This document shows positions 28,141 through 36,686 of a stretch of DNA of 37,519 bases, piece by piece. Location: NCBI RefSeq assembly GCF_002021095.1, contig NZ_MPRK01000001.1, positions 1 through 37,519 of the forward strand, in the 5' to 3' direction. A program made the position numbers and the translations under genes. Source of the DNA: Solemya elarraichensis gill symbiont (GTDB lineage Bacteria; Pseudomonadota; Gammaproteobacteria; Chromatiales; Chromatiaceae). The stretch's first letter is position 1. Each line of letters starts with the position of its first letter. The notes under the pieces are model-generated. The model worked only from the letters and a program-made list of their open reading frames with translations. It was not told the origin of the DNA and made no database searches.

Positions 28141-29709
28141 ATGACACGTCCAACAACGACGCTTTTATTGATACTTGATGGCTGGGGACTCGGCGAAAAC
28201 GAGCCGGATAATGCGATTGAAATGGCCAATACGCCAAATTGGGATCAGCTCTGGAAAGAGTGCCCCCACACGGAGATACGAACTTGCGGACCGGCTGTCG
28301 GTCTGCCCAGCGGGCAAATGGGCAACTCTGAAGTTGGCCACCTTAATCTCGGTGCCGGTCGTGTTGTCTACCAGGAATTTACTCGCGTCAGCCGTTCGAT
28401 CCGTACTGGCTCCTTCTTCTCCAATCGCACCTTGACCTCTGCGGTCGACAAGGCTGCGGAAAATGGCAAAGCTGTCCACATTATCGGTCTGCTCTCTGAT
28501 GGTGGGGTGCACTCGCATGAATCGCATATTCATGCGGCGATTGGGCTGGCAGTGGAAAAGGGCGTTGAAAATGTCTATGTCCATGCTTTCCTGGATGGGC
28601 GTGACACACCGCCAAAGAGTGCGAGTCATTCACTCAAACAGCTCGAAGAGGTGTTCTCGGAGGTGCAGGTTGGCAGGTTGGCAAGCATCATCGGGCGCTA
28701 CTATGCGATGGACCGTGATCACCGCTGGGAACGTGTACAGGAAGCCTATGACCTGCTCACCCAGGGCAAGTCACTACATACCGCGGCGAGTGGAATGGAG
28801 GGGCTCGAGGCTGCCTATGAGCGTGGTGAGACAGATGAATTTGTCAGGGCGACTGCGATTCAACCGGCAGGCAGTGCACCTGTAGAGATGGAAGATGGTG
28901 ACGTGGTGTTGTCGATGAACTATCGCTCAGACCGTGCACGTCAGTTTACCCGTGCTTTTATCGAACCCGATTTTGACGGCTTCGAACGTGAAGTTGTACC
29001 GCAGCTTGCCGACTACGTCAGCCTCACCGAGTACAACAGCGAATTTGATATACCGGTTGCATTTCCTCCGGAAAAATTACCCAACGGTTTCGGTGAGTAT
29101 ATTGGCAAGCTTGGTCTTCACCAGCTGCGCCTGGCCGAAACAGAGAAGTATGCGCATGTGACTTTCTTTTTCAACGGTGGCGTCGAGGAACCCTACGAGG
29201 GTGAAAAGCGTATCCTTGTTCCATCACCCAAGGTTGCGACCTATGATATGCAGCCGGAAATGAGTGCCCGCGAGGTGACTGATAACCTGGTCGAGGCAAT
29301 GCACAGCGGCGAATACGACACAATTATTTGCAATTTTGCCAATACCGACATGGTTGGGCATACGGGTATCATCGATTCCGCGATCAAGGCAGTTGAAACG
29401 ATTGATGAATGCCTCAGCAGGATTCGTGAGGCCTTGCACGAGGTTGGTGGTGCTGCCCTGGTGACGGCAGATCATGGCAATGTCGAAAAGATGGTTAACC
29501 GTGAATCCGGTCAGGCTTACACGGCGCATACGACCAATCCGGTTCCTCTTGTCTATATCGGTGAACGTGAAGCAAAACTGATGGAGTCGGGATCACTGAG
29601 TGATGTCGCTCCGACACTTCTGCGTATCATGGAGTTGCCACAGCCAAATGAAATGACTGGCCAGCCCTTGATTGAATTCGTGGAAAAGGGCGAGGAGGCT
29701 GCGGCCTGA
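28141..29709 (+). CDS. gpmI: Phosphoglycerate mutase, 2,3-bisphosphoglycerate-independent
   Basis: GpmI interconverts 3- and 2-phosphoglycerate in glycolysis, using two manganese ions. The 522-residue protein has the metal-binding LILDGWG (D13), the phosphoserine S63 in QMGNSEVGHLNLG, HGHSHES-like VHSHESH, DGRDTPPKS, MNYRSDRARQ, and VTADHGNVEKM near 438. All key residues appear present. The next gene begins within 18 bases of the stop. A TAAAAT sequence at 28085-28090 might be its -10 box, with no good -35. Confidence 0.98.
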   Translation: MTRPTTTLLLILDGWGLGENEPDNAIEMANTPNWDQLWKECPHTEIRTCGPAVGLPSGQMGNSEVGHLNLGAGRVVYQEFTRVSRSIRTGSFFSNRTLTSAVDKAAENGKAVHIIGLLSDGGVHSHESHIHAAIGLAVEKGVENVYVHAFLDGRDTPPKSASHSLKQLEEVFSEVQVGRLASIIGRYYAMDRDHRWERVQEAYDLLTQGKSLHTAASGMEGLEAAYERGETDEFVRATAIQPAGSAPVEMEDGDVVLSMNYRSDRARQFTRAFIEPDFDGFEREVVPQLADYVSLTEYNSEFDIPVAFPPEKLPNGFGEYIGKLGLHQLRLAETEKYAHVTFFFNGGVEEPYEGEKRILVPSPKVATYDMQPEMSAREVTDNLVEAMHSGEYDTIICNFANTDMVGHTGIIDSAIKAVETIDECLSRIREALHEVGGAALVTADHGNVEKMVNRESGQAYTAHTTNPVPLVYIGEREAKLMESGSLSDVAPTLLRIMELPQPNEMTGQPLIEFVEKGEEAAA

Positions 29710-29726
29710 ACGTGCTTCCGCATGCC

Positions 29727-30878
29727 ATGAAACAGCTGTTGCTGTGCATGGCTTGTATTGTACTGGCACTTCCTGCTGTCGCGCAGGAGCCATCAATCGA
29801 GCAGCTCGAACTCGAGGCCGTTAAAGCGAAAATTGGTCTGCTGACGCAGCAGCTTCAGGATGAACAGCAGCAGCGTGATACGGATGTGCGGCTGCTAAAA
29901 GAGACAGACGAGAAGATCTCGAACCAGTCAGCACAATTATCCACAACAGGTGAAGAGATCGCTGCAGTAAGGGCGCGTACTGTGGAGCTCGAAGAGCGTC
30001 TCGGACCACTGCGTGAACAGCTGGCAAATCAGCGACAACATCTTGCCCAGCAGGTCAGTGCCTCGTGGCGCATGGGACGTCAGCAGTTTCTCAAGTTACT
30101 GCTCAAGCAGGATGATCCGGCGCGACTCTCGCGCATACTCACATACTATGGCTATCTGAATCGTGCCCGCATCGGGATTATCGACGAGATTCGTGTCTCC
30201 TATGATCAACTGCAGGAGGTCAACCTTGCACTTGTAACCCAAAGAGAGTCACTCGAGTCGCATCTTGATGAGCAGGCGCGTCTAGTATCCCTGCTGCAGG
30301 CCGCAAGGATGGAACAGCAGCAGATTGTCGATCACTGGAACAGCTCGATTGGCTCGAGTCAGCAACAGATCGCGCAATTGGCAAAAGACGCCGAGGATCT
30401 GAATCAGTTACTTGTCAGCATCGACAAGGCGATCCCCGAGGAATTCAGGAAGCTGGGTGACAAGGGTTTCGCTGCACTCAAAGGGCAACTCGTGTGGCCG
30501 GTGAGTGGAAAAATTACCAGACAATTCGGTGAGAAGCTTTCCGGTGGGGTAGTTCTTGAAGGATTGGTTGTTTCACTACCCGAGGGCAAGCCGGTAAGAA
30601 GTGTGCATGGTGGTACGGTGGTTTTTGCTGACTGGCTGCGCGGCTACGGCATGATGGTGATTGTCGAGCATGACAGCGGCTTCATGACGCTTTATGGTTA
30701 TAATCAGGAATTATTAAAGCGTGTCGGCGACAAAGTGGAAGCCGGCGAGATAATTGGCCTGTCAGGCCGCAGCGGCGGTCAGAAAAAGGGCTCACTCTAT
30801 TTTGCGGTGCGCCGCGGTGAGCGTGCTATGAATCCAACGCACTGGTGTCGTGCAGTATCTAAAGGGAAGGTTGGCTAG
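29727..30878 (+). CDS. envC: Murein hydrolase activator EnvC
   Basis: EnvC activates the amidases AmiA and AmiB at the septum for daughter-cell separation. From ATG 29727 the protein has 383 residues: a signal peptide (MKQLLLCMACIVLALPAVAQ), long coiled coils with a regulatory helix (to about 250), and a LytM domain. The LytM domain has lost the zinc ligands: positions that read HxG, YGH and HFE in active enzymes are here LEG, YGY and YFA. That is the degenerate form expected of an activator. A GTG at 29712 would add five residues before the signal sequence. gpmI ends 17 bases upstream, and ctpA begins at its stop codon. Confidence 0.93.
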   Translation: MKQLLLCMACIVLALPAVAQEPSIEQLELEAVKAKIGLLTQQLQDEQQQRDTDVRLLKETDEKISNQSAQLSTTGEEIAAVRARTVELEERLGPLREQLANQRQHLAQQVSASWRMGRQQFLKLLLKQDDPARLSRILTYYGYLNRARIGIIDEIRVSYDQLQEVNLALVTQRESLESHLDEQARLVSLLQAARMEQQQIVDHWNSSIGSSQQQIAQLAKDAEDLNQLLVSIDKAIPEEFRKLGDKGFAALKGQLVWPVSGKITRQFGEKLSGGVVLEGLVVSLPEGKPVRSVHGGTVVFADWLRGYGMMVIVEHDSGFMTLYGYNQELLKRVGDKVEAGEIIGLSGRSGGQKKGSLYFAVRRGERAMNPTHWCRAVSKGKVG

Positions 30879-32239
30879 TGAAAAGAGAACTGCTGTTAAC
30901 TCTGATTGTATGCATGGCCCTTGGCGTCGGCGGGATTGCCGTGGCAGAAGAGAGCGTTGCGGAAGCGGAGGCGGAAGTCGAAAAGGAAAAAATTGCGCCG
31001 CTCGAATCACTGCGACAGTTTGCAGAGGTGTTTACCCGGGTCAAACAGTCCTATGTCGAGGAAGTGGATGATGACGAGCTGATTCGTTTCGCCATTCGCG
31101 GCATGCTCGACGGGCTTGATCCGCATTCTGATTTCGTCATTGAGGATGACTACGAGGAGTTGCAAGAGAATACCAGTGGCGAGTTTGGCGGCCTTGGTAT
31201 TGAGGTCGGCATGGAAGATGGATTCGTCAAGGTGATTTCACCGATCGACGATACCCCGGCAGCAGCAGCGGGTGTCAAAGCGGGTGATCTCATCATTCGT
31301 CTTGATGATAAACCGGTCAAGGGTATGACGCTTAATGAAGCTGTCGATGTCATGCGCGGCAAGCCGGGTACCAGCATCACCCTGACTATTTTACGTGAGG
31401 GTGCAGATGCGCCAGTGGTCGTTAGAATTGAACGTGACATTATTCGTGTGAAGAGCGTCAAGGGACGCCTGCTTGAGAAGTCCTACGCCTATATCCGAAT
31501 CTCGAATTTCCAGCAGCATACCTCGAAGGATATGGTCAAGCGCATAGATAACCTGCGTGAGGACTCCGAGGGACCGCTCAAGGGTCTGATTCTCGATCTG
31601 CGTAACAACCCGGGCGGGGTTTTGAATGGTGCGGTGGCTGTCAGTGATGCATTTATCACCGAGGGAGAGATCGTCTATACCAAGGGGCGTACAAAAAGCT
31701 CCATGAGTCGCTTTGCTGCCAAACCGGATGATATTCTCGATGGCGCGCCAATAGTGGTATTGGTCAATGAAGGTTCTGCCTCAGCTTCGGAGATTGTCGC
31801 AGGCGCATTGCAGGATCACCAGAGAGCAATCATCATTGGGCGCACGACCTTTGGAAAGGGCTCAGTTCAGACGGTTATTCCTGTCGATGAGAAATCTGCC
31901 GTCAAGATCACCACTGCACGCTATTTCACGCCAAAAGGGCGCTCTATCCAGGCCGAGGGTATCGTGCCTGATATTGAATTGCAGCCACTCACAGTGGAAC
32001 TGAAAGAGAAAAAACTGGCCTTGGTAAGAGAGTCAGCCCTCAGCGGCCATCTGGTCAATCATGACGAGGAAGATACAGATCCGGAGCAAGCACCAGCTAA
32101 CGGGGAGAGTGGCGAGGTGGAAGCGGAGCCAGAAAAGAAGGAGAGTGATGCCCCACTGGTTGTCGAGGATTTCATGCTCAACGAAGCACTCAATCTTCTT
32201 AAAGGGCCCCATATTTTTGGCCGACAAGGAGGCGAGTGA
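30878..32239 (+). CDS. ctpA: C-terminal processing protease CtpA (S41 family)
   Basis: CtpA is a periplasmic serine protease with a PDZ domain, known in Pseudomonas to degrade cell-wall hydrolases. The 453-residue protein has a signal peptide (about 1-23), an Ala/Glu-rich stretch, the PDZ domain (GLGIEVGMEDGFVKVISPI), and the protease core with S302 (NEGSASASEI) and K327 (TFGKGSVQ). Residues 395-430 form an acidic linker. The GTG start overlaps the envC stop by one base (TAGTG); AAGG lies just upstream. It runs into yajL, whose start overlaps its stop. Confidence 0.96.
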   Translation: MKRELLLTLIVCMALGVGGIAVAEESVAEAEAEVEKEKIAPLESLRQFAEVFTRVKQSYVEEVDDDELIRFAIRGMLDGLDPHSDFVIEDDYEELQENTSGEFGGLGIEVGMEDGFVKVISPIDDTPAAAAGVKAGDLIIRLDDKPVKGMTLNEAVDVMRGKPGTSITLTILREGADAPVVVRIERDIIRVKSVKGRLLEKSYAYIRISNFQQHTSKDMVKRIDNLREDSEGPLKGLILDLRNNPGGVLNGAVAVSDAFITEGEIVYTKGRTKSSMSRFAAKPDDILDGAPIVVLVNEGSASASEIVAGALQDHQRAIIIGRTTFGKGSVQTVIPVDEKSAVKITTARYFTPKGRSIQAEGIVPDIELQPLTVELKEKKLALVRESALSGHLVNHDEEDTDPEQAPANGESGEVEAEPEKKESDAPLVVEDFMLNEALNLLKGPHIFGRQGGE

Positions 32240-32787
32240 TGCCTTCGGTCATCGTGCCATTGGCCCAGGGATGTGAAGAGCTTGAGGCGGTCACCATCAT
32301 CGATTTGCTGCGCCGTGCCGGCGTGAGTGTGGTGACGGTTGGGCTGGACAGTGAAACTGTTACTGCCAGTCGTGGCGTGCGCCTGTTGCCTGATAAGACG
32401 ATCGACGACGTGATCGACGATGAGTTCGATATGATTGTCCTGCCCGGCGGGCTGCCAGGTGCGGATAACCTCAACGCAGATCCACGAATTCACACGCTAC
32501 TTAAGCGAATCAGGCAACAAAATGGCTTTACTGCGGCAATTTGTGCTGCACCCAAGGTGCTGGCAACAGCCGGTCTGCTCGATGGTTGCACGGTAACGGC
32601 CTATCCAGGTGTGCTGGAAGCGATCGAACTGCCAGGCAGCAAAGTTAGTGGTGCCGCAGTGGAGATTGACGCTAAGGTAATTACCTCGAGGGGCCCAGGC
32701 ACGGCAATGGATTTTGCACTTGATCTGGTTGAGCAGCTTGTTGGAGGGGAGAAGCGCGAGGAAGTGGAAAAGGCGCTGGTTCGCTAA
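32239..32787 (+). CDS. yajL: DJ-1/PfpI family protein YajL
   Basis: This family protects proteins against oxidative or carbonyl damage; the exact activity of YajL is debated. The 182-residue protein has the DJ-1 fold: VPLAQGCEELEAV near the N-terminus with the conserved Glu, VLPGGLPGADN, and the nucleophile C102 in AAICAAPKVLA. Near the end, SRGPGTAMDFALDLVEQL matches E. coli YajL well. ATG 32239 overlaps the ctpA stop by one base, with AAGGAGG six bases upstream, so it is preferred to the GTG at 32236. A hairpin without a T tract (32803-32821) follows. Confidence 0.9.
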   Translation: MPSVIVPLAQGCEELEAVTIIDLLRRAGVSVVTVGLDSETVTASRGVRLLPDKTIDDVIDDEFDMIVLPGGLPGADNLNADPRIHTLLKRIRQQNGFTAAICAAPKVLATAGLLDGCTVTAYPGVLEAIELPGSKVSGAAVEIDAKVITSRGPGTAMDFALDLVEQLVGGEKREEVEKALVR

Positions 32788-32841
32788 ATCCTGATGATCG
32801 AAAATTGCTCATGCAGCAATTGGCGTTGTATCATTGATCCA

Positions 32842-32871
32842 TTCATACAGGACGTGCAGATACGCTAAAAT
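32842..32871 (+). promoter_or_regulatory. Weak promoter candidate for apaG
   Basis: TTCATA (32842-32847) and TAAAAT (32866-32871) are 18 bases apart, about 45 bases before the apaG start. Each box misses one or two consensus bases. Confidence 0.35.
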
Positions 32872-32914
32872 AAAATCTGTCACCATCCGTCGAAACTAAT
32901 ACAGAGAAGTTTTC

Positions 32915-33289
32915 ATGCAGGAAAAAGAGATTACCATCGGTGTCGAAGCGGCCTATCTTGAGGAGCAGTCGACACCTGCTGACGGACAGTATGCGTTCAG
33001 TTACACCATCACCATCCACAATACCGGTGGTCAGCCGGCAAAGTTGATTAATCGCCACTGGATCATCACAGACGCGAATGGAAAAATTGATGAAGTACGC
33101 GGTGAGGGAGTGGTTGGAGAGCAGCCCTACCTGAAACCGGGTGAGGCCTTCCGCTATACCAGCGGTGCAATTCTGGACACGCCGGTGGGTGCCATGGAAG
33201 GGGAGTACGAGATGCAGGATGACGCGGGTGAGATGTTTCTCGCACAGATTCCACCTTTCTCACTGGCGGTACCGAATCGTTTGAACTAA
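32915..33289 (+). CDS. apaG: ApaG protein (DUF525)
   Basis: ApaG proteins have an immunoglobulin-like fold and have been linked to Co2+/Mg2+ tolerance; the function is not established. The 124-residue length is normal. The family stretches are FSYTITIHNTGGQPAKLINRHWIITDANG and GVVGEQPYLKPGEAFRYTSGA, with the nucleotide-binding-like GEGVVGEQP. AGAGAAG lies ahead of ATG 32915. In E. coli it lies with rsmA and apaH; here it stands alone between yajL and the repeat region. Confidence 0.95.
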   Translation: MQEKEITIGVEAAYLEEQSTPADGQYAFSYTITIHNTGGQPAKLINRHWIITDANGKIDEVRGEGVVGEQPYLKPGEAFRYTSGAILDTPVGAMEGEYEMQDDAGEMFLAQIPPFSLAVPNRLN

Positions 33290-33318
33290 CCTTGCCACGC
33301 AGTGCCGTGTAGGAGGCC

Positions 33319-33339
33319 CGCCCCTGACCGCCAGGGGCG
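33319..33339. repeat. GC-rich hairpin after apaG
   Basis: CGCCCCTG (33319-33326), loop ACCGC, CAGGGGCG (33332-33339) form a perfect 8-bp stem. It has no T tract, so it is probably part of the repeat cluster rather than a normal terminator. Confidence 0.6.
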
Positions 33340-33340
33340 C

Positions 33341-33493
33341 TACACTCCATGACCTGTCACGCCTTATCTCCGCCTGATCGCTCCAAACCACGGCGCGAAA
33401 GGAACTCGCTCACTGCGTTCGTTCAGACACCCTTTCGCTTGCCCCGTGGTTTTCCGCTGGCTCCGCTAACGGCGAGCCAGCCCATGGAGTGTA
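33341..33493. repeat. Repeat element B: nested inverted repeat between apaG and the phosphodiesterase gene
   Basis: The outer ends are 11-bp perfect inverted repeats, TACACTCCATG (33341-33351) and CATGGAGTGTA (33483-33493). Inside is a two-part hairpin: outer stem 33385-33393 with 33444-33452, inner stem 33395-33402 with 33431-33438, and a 28-base loop (33403-33430). This matches element A (25456-25520) in layout and loop length, while the stem sequences differ with pairing kept. CCTGATCGC (33373-33381) and CCGCTAACGGCGAGCC (33463-33478) are shared with element A. No gene is supported here. Confidence 0.8.
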
Positions 33494-33522
33494 TCGCCTG
33501 CGACCTCTTTCACCATCAGATA

Positions 33523-34059
33523 TCAGCTCGCCGCATACTCCAGTGACTTGTCGAGTTCGTGAACCGTGAAGGTCATGCTGTCGAGGTCACCGAGAACCCA
33601 GCTTGCAGGTGCAGTCCCTAGACCGCCGACGGTGCCGGCATCAATATACTGCGTTGTACCACCCTTGATGTTATCCAGTTTTTCGATCGAGGTTTTGTGG
33701 CTGTGGCCACAGCAGACGATATCCCAGTCACCGGTGACGGCCATGGCTCTCGCATAGTGTGGGTAATGAACCAGAAAAATGCGTTTGCCTGCGAGTTCGA
33801 TACCGGCATCCTGCCCATAATAATGAATCATTGAGCCGGGTTTGCTCGACTGTCGCGACATCGACACCAGGTCGCCGGTATTGTTGCCGTGGATAACGTG
33901 AATCGGGACACCGAGCGCATTGAGTGGTTGCAGGCTGCTGGGCGCGACCACGTCTCCGCAGTGTAGAATCGCCTCGGCACCAGCTTGCACGGCAGCCTTG
34001 GCCGCTGCTACCATCAGCAGGATGTGATCATGGCTGTCTGTAATAATGCCGATTTTCAT
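33523..34059 (-). CDS. Metallophosphoesterase, YfcE/MJ0936 type
   Basis: A small phosphodiesterase-like protein of the YfcE/MJ0936 family; the natural substrate is unknown. The 178-residue protein has the metal motifs D8-x-H10, GD (D36), HGNN (N59), H98 and GHSH near 118-121. The usual GNCD is here GNNTGD, and the expected NPGS loop reads DAGTVGG, so it is somewhat divergent. It converges with apaG across repeat element B. A terminator hairpin belonging to ppa lies upstream. Confidence 0.85.
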   Translation of the reverse strand: MKIGIITDSHDHILLMVAAAKAAVQAGAEAILHCGDVVAPSSLQPLNALGVPIHVIHGNNTGDLVSMSRQSSKPGSMIHYYGQDAGIELAGKRIFLVHYPHYARAMAVTGDWDIVCCGHSHKTSIEKLDNIKGGTTQYIDAGTVGGLGTAPASWVLGDLDSMTFTVHELDKSLEYAAS

Positions 34060-34147
34060 TTACCAGCAACTCCCAATTTGGATGCCCGTCGCGATTAAGG
34101 GGTGCAATTCTCGCACAAAATGCTTTGCAAGGCATTGTATTGAACAA

Positions 34148-34176
34148 TAAAAAACCCCGGTACATGACCGGGGTTT
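34148..34176 (-). terminator. Terminator after ppa
   Basis: AAACCCCGGT (34152-34161), a five-base loop, and ACCGGGGTTT (34167-34176) form a perfect 10-bp stem. The A-run at 34149-34154 gives a minus-strand T tract. It lies 22 bases after the ppa stop. Confidence 0.85.
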
Positions 34177-34197
34177 CGCTTGCGTGATGTTTTTGGC

Positions 34198-34746
34198 TTA
34201 GAAAGCAGGTTTTTCCGGAGCATCGTTATAGCGGGCGATGCTGTCTGTGATCTCTTTCTTGGCCTCTTCCGGGCCTTCCCAGCCGATAATCTTGACCCAC
34301 TTGCCGCTTTCGAGATCCTTGTAGTGTTCGAAAAAGTGCGAGATACGATCGAGGAGTTCCTGTGACATATCACGAAAGCTCTGTATGTCACGGTAGCAGC
34401 GAGTCAGCTTGTCTTTTGGCACTGCCAGAACCTTGGCATCCATTCCTGCCTCGTCTTCCATCTGCAGGACGCCGACCGGGCGAACCTGGATCACGGAGCC
34501 GGGAATCAGCGGGTAGGGAGTGACAACCAGTACGTCGCACGGGTCGCCGTCATCCGAGAGTGAATGAGGAACATAACCGTAGTTACACGGGTAGTGCATG
34601 GCAGTAGCCATGAAGCGGTCGACAAACATCGCGCCTGTATCTTTATCAACTTCATACTTGACCGGGTCAGCATGTGACGGGATCTCGATGATGACATTGA
34701 CCTCGTTTGGCGTGCCGCTCCCTGCGGTGACTTTATCCAGATTCAT
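34198..34746 (-). CDS. ppa: Inorganic pyrophosphatase (soluble, family I)
   Basis: Ppa hydrolyses pyrophosphate to phosphate in the cytoplasm, driving biosynthetic reactions forward. The 182-residue protein has the family signature [10 protein letters not shown] (about 65-74), [11 protein letters not shown], and the [17 protein letters not shown]-terminal section. AGGGG lies upstream of ATG 34746, and a minus-strand TATAAT at 34785-34790, 39 bases before the start, is its likely -10 box, with no clear -35. It is separated from pfp by a strong terminator, so the two are probably transcribed apart. Confidence 0.97.
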   Translation of the reverse strand: MNLDKVTAGSGTPNEVNVIIEIPSHADPVKYEVDKDTGAMFVDRFMATAMHYPCNYGYVPHSLSDDGDPCDVLVVTPYPLIPGSVIQVRPVGVLQMEDEAGMDAKVLAVPKDKLTRCYRDIQSFRDMSQELLDRISHFFEHYKDLESGKWVKIIGWEGPEEAKKEITDSIARYNDAPEKPAF

Positions 34747-34784
34747 GGTGATATATCCCCTTTTCTCTCTTGATTAGGTGATTG

Positions 34785-34790
34785 ATTATA
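34785..34790 (-). promoter_or_regulatory. Probable -10 box of ppa
   Basis: TATAAT on the minus strand, in an AT-rich stretch. The best -35 candidate, TTGTCG, is 19 bases away. This is a weak prediction. Confidence 0.35.
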
Positions 34791-34875
34791 TATGTTGCGG
34801 TGCAAAAATCGACAAAAATATACAGAAATTAGCGTCATACACTGGTGAAATCTGTTTTTTCCTCGCAATCCCCTG

Positions 34876-34908
34876 AAAAACAGAAAGGGAGGCAATTGCC
34901 TCCCTTTC
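34876..34908 (-). terminator. Terminator after pfp
   Basis: A 26-base perfect palindrome (34883-34908) gives an 11-bp stem with an AATT loop. The A-run at 34876-34880 makes a minus-strand TGTTTTT just beyond it. It lies 21 bases after the pfp stop. Confidence 0.8.
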
Positions 34909-34929
34909 CGGTTTCATGCCGAGCTTCGA

Positions 34930-36186
34930 TTAAAGTTCGAAGTTCTCCAGCTTGCGTTCTACGCCGGCCAACTTCAGGGTGACATAGTCAGGCATGCCGT
35001 TGTCGTCGTAGGGAGGGTAGGACTCACCCTTGATCAAAGGATAGAGATACTCTTTACAACCATCAGTGATACCGAAACCATCTTCAGAGATGTATTCCAT
35101 TGGCATCATCTTCTCAACGTTTGCCACCTCGGAGAGAGGCGCTTCGCCGATGCTCCACTTATAGGGCGATGATGATTCGCGCACGACGGTTGGCATGATT
35201 GAGTTTTTACCCTCAAGAGCCTTTTCTACACCGGCCTTGCCGAGAGCGTAAGCCTGCTCGACATCAGAACCGGATGCGAGGTGACGTGCTGCACGCTGCA
35301 GGTAGTCAGCAACAGCCCAGTGAAATTTGTAACCAAGCGCATCCGTGATCATGTTGGCAACAACAGGTGCCGCACCGCCAAGCTGTGCATGGCCGAAAGA
35401 GTCACGCGTACCCTGTTCAGCAAGGAAAGTGCCATCAGGATAGTGAGCGCCCTCGGAAACCACGATGGTGCAGTAACCGTACTCCTTGACCTTGGCGTCA
35501 ACTGCGGCAAGGAATTTCTCCTGGTCGAATTCAACTTCCGGGAAAAGGGTAACAACAGGAATGCCGTAGTCCTCGACCAGTGCGCCTGCTGCCGCGATCC
35601 AGCCGGCGTGGCGTCCCATAACCTCGATGACAAAAATCTTGGTCGAGGTTTTAGCCATAGAGCGTACGTCGTAGGAGGCTTCCAGGGTGGAAACGGCAAT
35701 ATACTTGGCAACTGAGCCAAAGCCGGGGCAGTTGTCAGTAATCGGCAGATCGTTATCGACAGTTTTTGGAATGTGGATCGCCTGTACAGGGAAGCCCATT
35801 TTTTCAGAGAGCTGGGAAACCTTGAAGCAGGTATCAGCCGAGTCGCCGCCGCCGTTGTAGAAGAAGTAGCCGATGTTGTGTGCTTTGAAAATCTCGATCA
35901 GGCGTTCGTATTCACGCTTGTTGTCCTCGAGACTCTTGAGCTTGAAGCGGCATGAGCCGAAAGCGCCGGAAGGCGTATGTTTCAGAGCGGCAATCGCTTC
36001 ATCAGACTCCTGGCTGGTGTCGATCAGTTCCTCGGTCAGTGCGCCGATGATACCGTTACGGCCAGCATAGACATTTGCGATCTTGTCAGGGTGCTGGCGG
36101 GCAGTCTCAATGACGCCACAGGCAGATGCGTTGATCACTGAGGTGACACCGCCGGACTGGGCATAAAATGCGTTTTTTGCACTCAT
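34930..36186 (-). CDS. pfp: Pyrophosphate-dependent 6-phosphofructokinase
   Basis: This enzyme interconverts fructose 6-phosphate and fructose 1,6-bisphosphate with pyrophosphate instead of ATP, and is reversible. The 418-residue protein has NGGGDSADT (111-119) and IPKTVDNDLP (139-148). K141 in PKTVDND, where ATP enzymes have Gly (PGTIDND), and the Asp in GGGDS are the markers of pyrophosphate use. Other family residues, such as VEVMGRHAGW and YCTIVVSEGA, are present. GGAG lies seven bases before ATG 36186. A small unknown gene starts upstream on the same strand, and a soluble pyrophosphatase gene follows. In related methanotrophs and sulfur symbionts the enzyme links sugar metabolism or the Calvin cycle to pyrophosphate. 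Confidence 0.93.
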   Translation of the reverse strand: MSAKNAFYAQSGGVTSVINASACGVIETARQHPDKIANVYAGRNGIIGALTEELIDTSQESDEAIAALKHTPSGAFGSCRFKLKSLEDNKREYERLIEIFKAHNIGYFFYNGGGDSADTCFKVSQLSEKMGFPVQAIHIPKTVDNDLPITDNCPGFGSVAKYIAVSTLEASYDVRSMAKTSTKIFVIEVMGRHAGWIAAAGALVEDYGIPVVTLFPEVEFDQEKFLAAVDAKVKEYGYCTIVVSEGAHYPDGTFLAEQGTRDSFGHAQLGGAAPVVANMITDALGYKFHWAVADYLQRAARHLASGSDVEQAYALGKAGVEKALEGKNSIMPTVVRESSSPYKWSIGEAPLSEVANVEKMMPMEYISEDGFGITDGCKEYLYPLIKGESYPPYDDNGMPDYVTLKLAGVERKLENFEL

Positions 36187-36210
36187 GTTTCTACTCCAAT
36201 TGATTTCAAA

Positions 36211-36420
36211 TTATTGATTAAAAGTGTTTTGTTTCTGCCGCCGCTGCCATGCAGGCAATAATGCCCGGGTGGAATCAGCGACGTGTCTGGATCTCTCCGC
36301 GCTCTGCAGGCGAATCTCGGCATCTGCCAGCTGGTAGGGCCTTGTTTCCCCGTAACCTTCCTTGAGTGTGGTCTCAATGAGCCATTTCTCAGTTTTGTTG
36401 ATGTCAGGTATTACGGCCAT
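36211..36420 (-). CDS. Small unknown protein upstream of pfp
   Basis: A 69-residue frame begins MAVIPDINKTEKWLIETTLKE. The first two thirds look like real coding sequence (YGETRPYQLADAEIRLQS), with normal codon use and no low-complexity. I recognise no family. It ends 24 bases before the pfp start on the same strand, suggesting one operon. The ribosome site is poor (AGAGAAG is 13 bases away), and the Arg/Gln-rich C-terminus looks less natural, so a frameshift or a chance end cannot be excluded. Confidence 0.5.
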   Translation of the reverse strand: MAVIPDINKTEKWLIETTLKEGYGETRPYQLADAEIRLQSAERSRHVADSTRALLPAWQRRQKQNTFNQ

Positions 36421-36686
36421 CGGGTGTTAACTGCTTCTCTGTAAAAACGGGTATTTTGCATAAAAATGGCACGAAAAGCGCCATAATTTTGCTCAAACCG
36501 CATAAATATAGTGAATTTTACCCGTGTTTGAAGCATGCTACTTGAAAAATTAGTGAAAATAGCTTATCTGTGTGTGTCACGGCTCGCAATCCAAATGTCT
36601 GGATGTGGCCATGCAAATAATTAATCAACAAAAACGTGCAGTTGCAGCAATTGACAACTGCCATCGGATAACAAACTGGAAGCAGT

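Noticed and set aside
32803-32821. Hairpin AATTGCT/AGCAATT after yajL as terminator
   Set aside because: Seven AT-rich base pairs with no T tract; too weak to call.
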